Below are positions 58,862-64,000 of a stretch of DNA of 64,000 nt, piece after piece. The stretch spans positions 12,703,069 through 12,767,068 of the forward strand of contig NC_134891.1 of NCBI RefSeq assembly GCF_041734735.1. The letters are read 5' to 3'. The notes under the pieces were generated by a model. That model was not told where the DNA came from and ran no database searches. It was given only the letters and a program-made list of their open reading frames with translations. This stretch comes from Babylonia areolata. Lineage: Eukaryota; Mollusca; Gastropoda; Neogastropoda; Buccinidae. Position 1 is the first letter of the stretch; the number at the start of each line of letters is the position of its first letter. The translations under genes and the position numbers were made by a program.

Positions 58862-59472
58862 AAAAAAAACCCACACTGACAGTCACAAAGACATGTACAA
58901 TATAATGAAAAAAGAGAGACTAGAACACACAATAATCATGTTACATAATGATAACAAATGAATAATTTGTAATGTGGAGTGATGGCCTAGAGGTAACGCG
59001 TCTGCCTAGGAAGCGAGAGAATCTTAGCACACTGGTTTGAATCACGGCTCAGCCGCCGATATTTTCTCCCCCTCCACTAGACCTTGAGTGGTGGTCTGGA
59101 TGCTAGTCATTTGGATGAGATGATAAACCGAGGTCCCATGTGCAGCATGCACTTAGCGCATGTAAAAGAACCCACGGCAACCAAAGGGTTGTTTTTGGCA
59201 AAATTCTGTAGAAAAATCCACTTGGATAGGAAAAACAAATAAAACTGCACACAGGAAAAGATACAAAAAAATTGGGTGGCACTGTAGTGTAGCGATGCGC
59301 TCTCCCTGGGGAGAGCAGCCCGAATTTCACACAGGGAAATCTGTTGTGATAAAAAGAAATACAAATAATAATGATAATAATAATAATGGACAGCTAAAGG
59401 TGATTTACAAAACATGGTTTTATACATAACACATTATATGTATGTTATATAAATATTCTAATTCTAAACACT

Positions 59473-59523
<51 letters not shown>

Positions 59524-59689
59524 ACATACATTGTGATACATTCAAACATACATGTGCATACCAGCTCTCCTCCTCACACAAAGAGAACCACACACACATG
59601 CTCGTACACATGCATGCGTATGATTACTCATGTACTCATAAAAAAAATAATAAATAATAATAAACAAAGAATGTTGTCAAATAACTGAC
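58658..59689 (-). other. Intron of the piggyBac transposase
   Basis: GT/AG on the minus strand (GTCAGT ... CTTTCAAACAG). It holds two CA microsatellites (58824-58858, 59476-59518) and a full SINE B. Confidence 0.7.
58974..59355 (+). mobile_element. SINE family B copy 3
   Basis: Plus-strand, near complete: GTGATGGCCTAGAGGTAACG head, GCCTAGGAAGCGAGAGAATC, TTTTCTCCCCCTCCACTAGA, GTGCAGCATGCACTTAGCGC, and AGCAGCCCGAATTTCACACA 3' block. Confidence 0.82.
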
Positions 59690-60771
59690 CTGGCGTATTC
59701 ATTTGTCTCATGTTTTATGCTCTTCATGAAGTCATCCGTGAAGAACACACGATATGCATCGAGAGCTGTCAGGTTGTCATTGTTTGCAAACATGTGTTCT
59801 TGCAAACCACACTGGGTCGGGTTTGAAGTCGGGTTCTTGGGGAAAATTTTGATGGTTCTTCACCCATGTTGTCCCATCATCGTCTTCTCCTGTGTCGTCT
59901 GATTCATCAGTTTCGGTGTCAGCATCATACAGGGGTCTTCTCTGTCCTCTTCCAACTCAAAATTGGCGAACAATTCTATCGCATCGCCATCAACTTGACC
60001 GCATGCATCACTTGTGTTGGAGGAACCAGCGGCTTCGTTGTCGCTTTTGTATGATGAATTATCATCATTTTCTGGAATGTCATGAGTGAAAACCTCTTCT
60101 TCGACACTTCCTCCACTACTTTCATAATGATCTATATTCAGATCCTCGTCTGAACCTTCTTGTAAGATCAGTTCAACCACTTGTTTGTCACTGATATTTC
60201 TCCGATACCTCGCCATGTTGTGTCAATAGTGAGAATGAAAGCGTGACGGGGGGTTGGTCGTTTTGAACTGAATTTAGCCAATGAAATTCAGAGTGACAGT
60301 GTTCAAAGGTCACAGATTGTGATGTAGGATAAAGGAATTTTCTATCAGTAGTCTTTGTTTGACTGAAAACGGAGCAATGCGGTCATGGTTAATTATAGAA
60401 ACCTGCTGCAAAAATCCATGCAGCGTGTTCACAGAGCCTCACAACACGCTGCGATGATTCTCGCAACGTGTGTACAACCAGTGGGTGGCCTGCTGCATGT
60501 TGCGAAAAAGTTAAGACAGATTTTGAGCCAGCATTTGTCTCTGGTCTCCAGTGACAGTTGACTTCATGTTCAGTTTTTTTTAAAAATGGACCATTTGTTG
60601 TTTGTGTGGTGTTGGCTTTGTGCATTGTATTGCAGTGTGTTGACACCGCCCTTGTTGGTATGTGCAGGATGTACCAGGCCAGATTTGTTTGTTCTACACA
60701 AACACTGCAGTGTGTTTGTGATATGGTAAAATATGCAAATGGTGCGCAAAGAATTTGACTGAACTTGAATA

Positions 60772-61146
60772 ATGACGGGTGTAGTAGCTGAATGGTTAAA
60801 GTGTTGAATATCAGTCTGAGGGTCCCAGGTTCAAACGACGCCTGGTGGGTAAAGGGTGGAGATTTTTCCGATTTCCCAGGTCAACATATGGGCAGACCTG
60901 CTAGTGCCTGAACCCCCTTTGTGTGTATACGCAAGCAGAAGATCCAATATGCACATTAAAGAACCTCTAATCCATGTCAGCATTCAGTGGGTTACGGAAA
61001 CAAGAACATACCCAGCATACACACCCCTGAAAGCGGAGTATGGCTGCCTACATGGCGAGGTAAAAACAACCATACACGTAAAAGCCCACTCATGTACATA
61101 TGAGTGAAGGTGGGAGTTGCAGCCCATGAATACTGAAGAAGAAGAA
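60772..61146 (+). mobile_element. SINE family A copy 7, near complete
   Basis: Head TGTAGTAGCTGAATGGTTAA with box B GGTTCAAACGAC, body GGTGGGTAAAGGGTGGAGAT, CAGACCTGCTAGTGCCTGAA, ATACCCAGCATACACACCCC, CATACACGTAAAAGCCCACT, and tail GAATACTGAAGAAGAAGAAT. It is the best reference copy of family A in this window. Confidence 0.85.
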
Positions 61147-61264
61147 TGAACAAAAAACTCCAGACACAGACCGAGATGAGAACAAAGAGAATATTTTTTG
61201 CCAGTATTAAAGAATGCAGCAACTTGTTCTGGTGTTGTTCATTCACTCATCCTAACTCACCACT

Positions 61265-61440
61265 TCATATTGGATTTGTATTTGTATTTCTCTTTTTATC
61301 ATAATAGATTTCTCTGTGTGAAATTTGGGCTGCTCTCCCCAGGGAGACCGCTTCGCTACACTACAGCGCTGTGATTCGAACCAGCGCACTCAGATTCTCT
61401 CGCTTCCTAGGCAGACGCGTTACCTCTGGGCCATCACTCC
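61265..61440 (-). mobile_element. SINE family B copy 4, internally deleted
   Basis: Minus strand: the head (GAGTGATGGCCCAGAGGTAA, GCCTAGGAAGCGAGAGAATC) is joined directly to the 3' block (AGCAGCCCAAATTTCACACA). The central 200 bp present in copy 3 are missing. Confidence 0.7.
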
Positions 61441-62216
61441 ATATTGCACAAAAACATACCCAAACCAATGCAGTTTCTCCTTTCAAACTGAAACATAATC
61501 ATTTGCTTGCACCACCGCCAGTTAAAAAGCTTTCATTTCTGACTTTAGATATATATATGTATTTATGTCTGCAGTTTAGAGGTAACTGCATAATCAAATG
61601 TCCAGCCACTCATTTGGATACACTTACCTCCCTTGCAAATGGCGCCTGTCATGATGAGTGTTTGAAGCAGTTTCTCTGCAAGTTTTGGCTCAATTTTGAT
61701 GCTGTTTTTTTGCGTTTTATAAAGCGAAAAACTGTTGAGTGTGTTAACATGGCTGCCAGAACTTGCAGTACAGAAGAGGTGGCAAGGACTTTTTTGATTT
61801 CCTGTGCAGCATTGACAATAGCAACAACAACAAAAATGATAGAAAAGTAATATTGTTGTTGATCAAGAAAACATATCTTTAACATACTTTGAGCTTGATT
61901 TTAATATTTGTGATTTTTTTAGAGGTGGGTGATTATTTTGCAAAAATCACTAATAGTTCTGTTAGTGAAAGGGTTAACAAAAATGATTTTAATTATCATA
62001 ATAATGGGCACATATAATGGGTTCTACCTCCATTCACACAGCAATAAATGAATAAAGAAATCAATAATAACTGTAGAGGAATGGTACAGAAAGAAAATAT
62101 GATTGATGATGAGAATGTACAGGACTGGTCACATGAAAGAAGTACAGAATGTATCCCTGTTGAGTGTAGTGGTGTTGCCTCCCCAGTGATGAACAGTGTG
62201 AAGCAGGGACTGATTG
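61441..62216. other. Unassigned sequence; possible element end at TTAA
   Basis: No conserved frame. GTGAAAGGGTTAA near 61962-61976 resembles a piggyBac-type right end, but no matching left end was found. Confidence 0.35.
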
Positions 62217-63340
62217 ATTGATATTGATACTTGTATAGCGCCTATCCTTGGTTGGAAACCAAGCACTAAGGGCTTTACAAACACAGGGTCATTTGCACAA
62301 CAGGCTGCCTACCTGGGTAGAGCTGACTGACGGCTGCCAGTGGGTGCTCATCATTCATTTCCTGTGTCATTCAATCAAATTTCAGACATGCACACATACA
62401 CACTCAGACAGACATGTAACATTTTACGTGTATGACCTTTTTTGACTCACTTGTGTAAACAAAGTGAGTCTATGTTTTAACCCGGTGTTCGGTTGTCTGT
62501 GTGTGTGTCTGTGTGTCCGTGGTAAACTTTAACATTGCCATTTTCTCTGCAAATACTTTGTCAGTTGACACCAAATTAGGCATAAAAATAGGAAAAATTC
62601 AGTTCTTTCCAGTCATCTTGTTTAAAACAATATTGCACCTCTGGGATGGGCACAAAAAAATAATAAATGAAGCCTGATTATATGCAAACTGCATTTACTG
62701 TTATATTTATATTTTTTTTATTCTCTAAACTTGGCACTTTGATCTGATATTCTGACCCAACAACAAGAGCAGTCATTATTATCATTTTTTGTTCAAACAG
62801 GAACTTCTTTTGCTAAGCATGGAAGTTTTATTTATTTGGAAACGTTTTGGTGCAGATAGTAAAAAAGGGAAATTACTCTGTAATTAATGCTAGGGGACTT
62901 GATTTACTTTTAACTCATCTTTCTCATCTTAAACATTACATTTTGAAATTATACTCTATACATAAAAAGCTTGGATTTTTTTTTTTTTTTAAGTGTATCA
63001 CAAGTGAGTCTTGAAGGCCTTGCCTCTCTTGTTTTCCTGCCTTGTAGGCAGCCATACTCCGTTTTTGGGGGTGTGCATGCTGGGTATGTTCTTGTTTCCA
63101 TAACCCACTGAATGCAGACATGGATTACAAAATCTTTAACGTGCGTATTTGATCTTCTGCGTGCATATACACACAAAGGGGGTTCAGGCACTTGCAGGTC
63201 TGCACATATGTAGACCTGGGAGATAAGAAAAATCTCCACTCTTCACCCACCAGGCACCGTCACTGAGATTCGAACCCAACCTGGGACCCTCACATTGAAA
63301 GTCCAACACTTAAACCATTCGGCTATTGTGCCCGTCAGTA
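62217..63340 (-). mobile_element. Composite SINE D/A copy 8, split by an insertion
   Basis: Block D (62217-62445) and the family A part (about 63040-63340, head GGTTCGAATCTCAGTGACGG with a small AACCTGGG duplication) are the same two modules that are contiguous at 1258-1808. Here about 600 bp separate them. Confidence 0.7.
62446..63035. mobile_element. Insertion inside the composite SINE, with inverted ends
   Basis: The left end GACTCACTTGTG (62452-62463) is mirrored exactly by CACAAGTGAGTC (63000-63011). The left end also folds on itself (GACTCACTT ... AAGTGAGTC). AT-rich interior without coding capacity. About 20 bases after the right inverted repeat (TTGAAGGCCTTGCC) do not match the SINE and probably belong to the element. 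Class unknown; a MITE-like or Helitron-like element is possible. Confidence 0.6.
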
Positions 63341-63369
63341 TGTGATGAGGTCAAGCAGAGAGTTGTGAT

Positions 63370-64000
63370 TCACTAATGATTGCGCCCTGAACACCAGCAC
63401 ACAGCGGAAGATGCACTGAGAAATGGTCTGCTTCTCATAAGCCTGCTACACCTCTGGTCTCACAGTCAGCACCAAAACGACAGTTGTTGTGTACCAGCCA
63501 GCACCAGGAAAGCCCTGCCAGGAGCCACACATCACAATATAGGGTCAGAAGCTACAAGCAGTTGACAGCATTACCTGTCTGGAGAGTGCTCTTTCACGAG
63601 CGGTGAACATTGATGCAGAGATCAACAACAGAATTGCCAAAGCCAGTGCCCCCTTTGGGAGACTCCGTAAAAATGATAGGAGTGGAGAGGACACAGCCTT
63701 ACCACGTAAAAATGATAGGAGTGGAGAGGACACAGCCTTACCACCAAGCTGAAGGCCTACCAAGCAGTGGTACTCACCACCCTTCTTCATGCCAGTGAGA
63801 CTTGGACTGTCTATAGCAGACACGCTAAACAGCTCAACCACTTCCACTTGGGCTACCTCTGCAGACTTTTCCACATACAATGGCAGGACAAAGTCCCAGA
63901 CACAGAAGCCCTGGAATGAGCTAGCACCCACAGTTTCTACACCCACCTACAGAAAGCCCAAGGCAGATGGGCTGGCCATGTCATCAGGATATATGACAGT
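63370..64000 (+). mobile_element. Decayed LINE fragment related to the intron 11 LINE
   Basis: Encodes pieces matching the open LINE at 46094-48401: a damaged FADDCALN region (FTNDCALN), VYQPAPGKPCQEPHI, NIDAEINNRIAKASAPFGRL, and HASETWTVYSRHAKQLNHFH. The frame is broken several times, and it carries a 38-bp tandem duplication (63667-63742). It runs off the window end. Confidence 0.7.

Larger units (their letters stand above)
57126..60216 (-). pseudogene. piggyBac transposase (PGBD-like), spliced, inactivated
   Basis: Exon 1 (60216 to 59690) starts MARYRRNISDKQVVELILQE, has an acidic N-terminus, and ends with ALDAYRVFFTDDFMKSIKHE, TNEYA, donor AG|GTCAGT. Exon 2 begins at 58657 after acceptor TTTCAAACAG: CAIEKKRRRCGGTVPPRTIF, then GVDEAMCPFKDRSKFRVYMK, LYVDNYYCCPKL, NMAGADNADQLI and a degenerate C-terminal zinc ribbon near 57300. 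The three catalytic Asp positions are recognisable. There are at least four breaks, including an in-frame TGA at 58009-58011 and frameshifts in exon 1 and the C-terminal part. Confidence 0.8.
56516..60514 (-). mobile_element. piggyBac DNA transposon, decayed, about 4 kb
   Basis: The right end is TTAA at 60511-60514 (read inward TTAACTTTTTCGCAACATGC). The left end is a degenerate ATAACTCTTTGAGCACAGCA at 56516. The inverted repeats are imperfect. Between them, on the minus strand, lies a two-exon transposase. A stem GCAGCGTGTT/AACACGCTGC near 60420-60453 lies in the right subterminal region. The element probably sits in GCLC intron 16, antisense to the host gene. Confidence 0.65.

Noticed and set aside
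61500-61976. A complete piggyBac MITE ending at GTGAAAGGGTTAA
   Set aside because: No matching left inverted repeat found; only the right end looks right.
62936-63239. Minus-strand frames near 63000
   Set aside because: They translate SINE family A; similar frames occur wherever that SINE is found.

Overview
The window looks like nuclear DNA from an invertebrate animal, most likely a mollusc and probably a gastropod. The evidence is small exons with GT/AG introns, very long CA/TG microsatellites, many tRNA-headed SINEs, several LINE families and piggyBac relics. The species is inferred from general character, not proven. There are no bacterial genes, CRISPR arrays or operons.

Two host genes are supported, both on the + strand. 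(1) The 3' half of a Rab-family small GTPase: two exons at 2545-2723 and 3882-4151, ending in a -CNC prenylation motif. Its P-loop exon(s) must lie left of the window. (2) Nearly all of GCLC, the catalytic subunit of glutamate-cysteine ligase, the rate-limiting enzyme of glutathione synthesis. Sixteen coding exons between 9217 and 56158 join in frame into 613 codons that follow human GCLC from its first Met almost to the end. Only the last roughly 25-35 codons are missing and were not found before the window end. Just upstream of the start is a compact promoter: an antioxidant-response-element core, a C/EBP-like palindrome, an NRF-1-like site, a TATA box and an initiator at the expected spacing. 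A short weak-context upstream ORF follows it.

The rest is intron and intergenic repeat. Eight GCLC introns (2, 4, 6, 7, 8, 9, 11, 14) each carry a large minisatellite. The most striking are built from the gene's own splice junctions. The intron 9 array (about 58 copies) repeats the last 22 bases of exon 9 plus its GTGAGT donor. The intron 4 array repeats the acceptor and first bases of exon 5. Intron 6 carries about 75 copies of an acceptor-like unit and a smaller array whose last unit is the real exon 7 acceptor. Intron 14 repeats TTTCAG, and intron 11 has a second copy of the exon 11 donor. Intron 2 also holds a SINE whose tRNA-like head has been amplified to 31 tandem copies, many with an intact B box.

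Mobile elements: a tRNA-headed SINE family (A) in at least eight places, a second family (B) in four, and a third repeat (C). LINE remains from several lineages include one young-looking insertion in GCLC intron 11 with an open reverse-transcriptase frame, a C-terminal zinc finger and an exact 17-bp target duplication. Intron 2 has one LINE nested in another. A decayed, intron-containing piggyBac transposase lies antisense after exon 16. There are several MITE-like elements, one of them in the Rab intron with about 115-bp inverted repeats and a 9-bp target duplication. Most long open frames in the window lie in minisatellites or dinucleotide repeats and are not genes.
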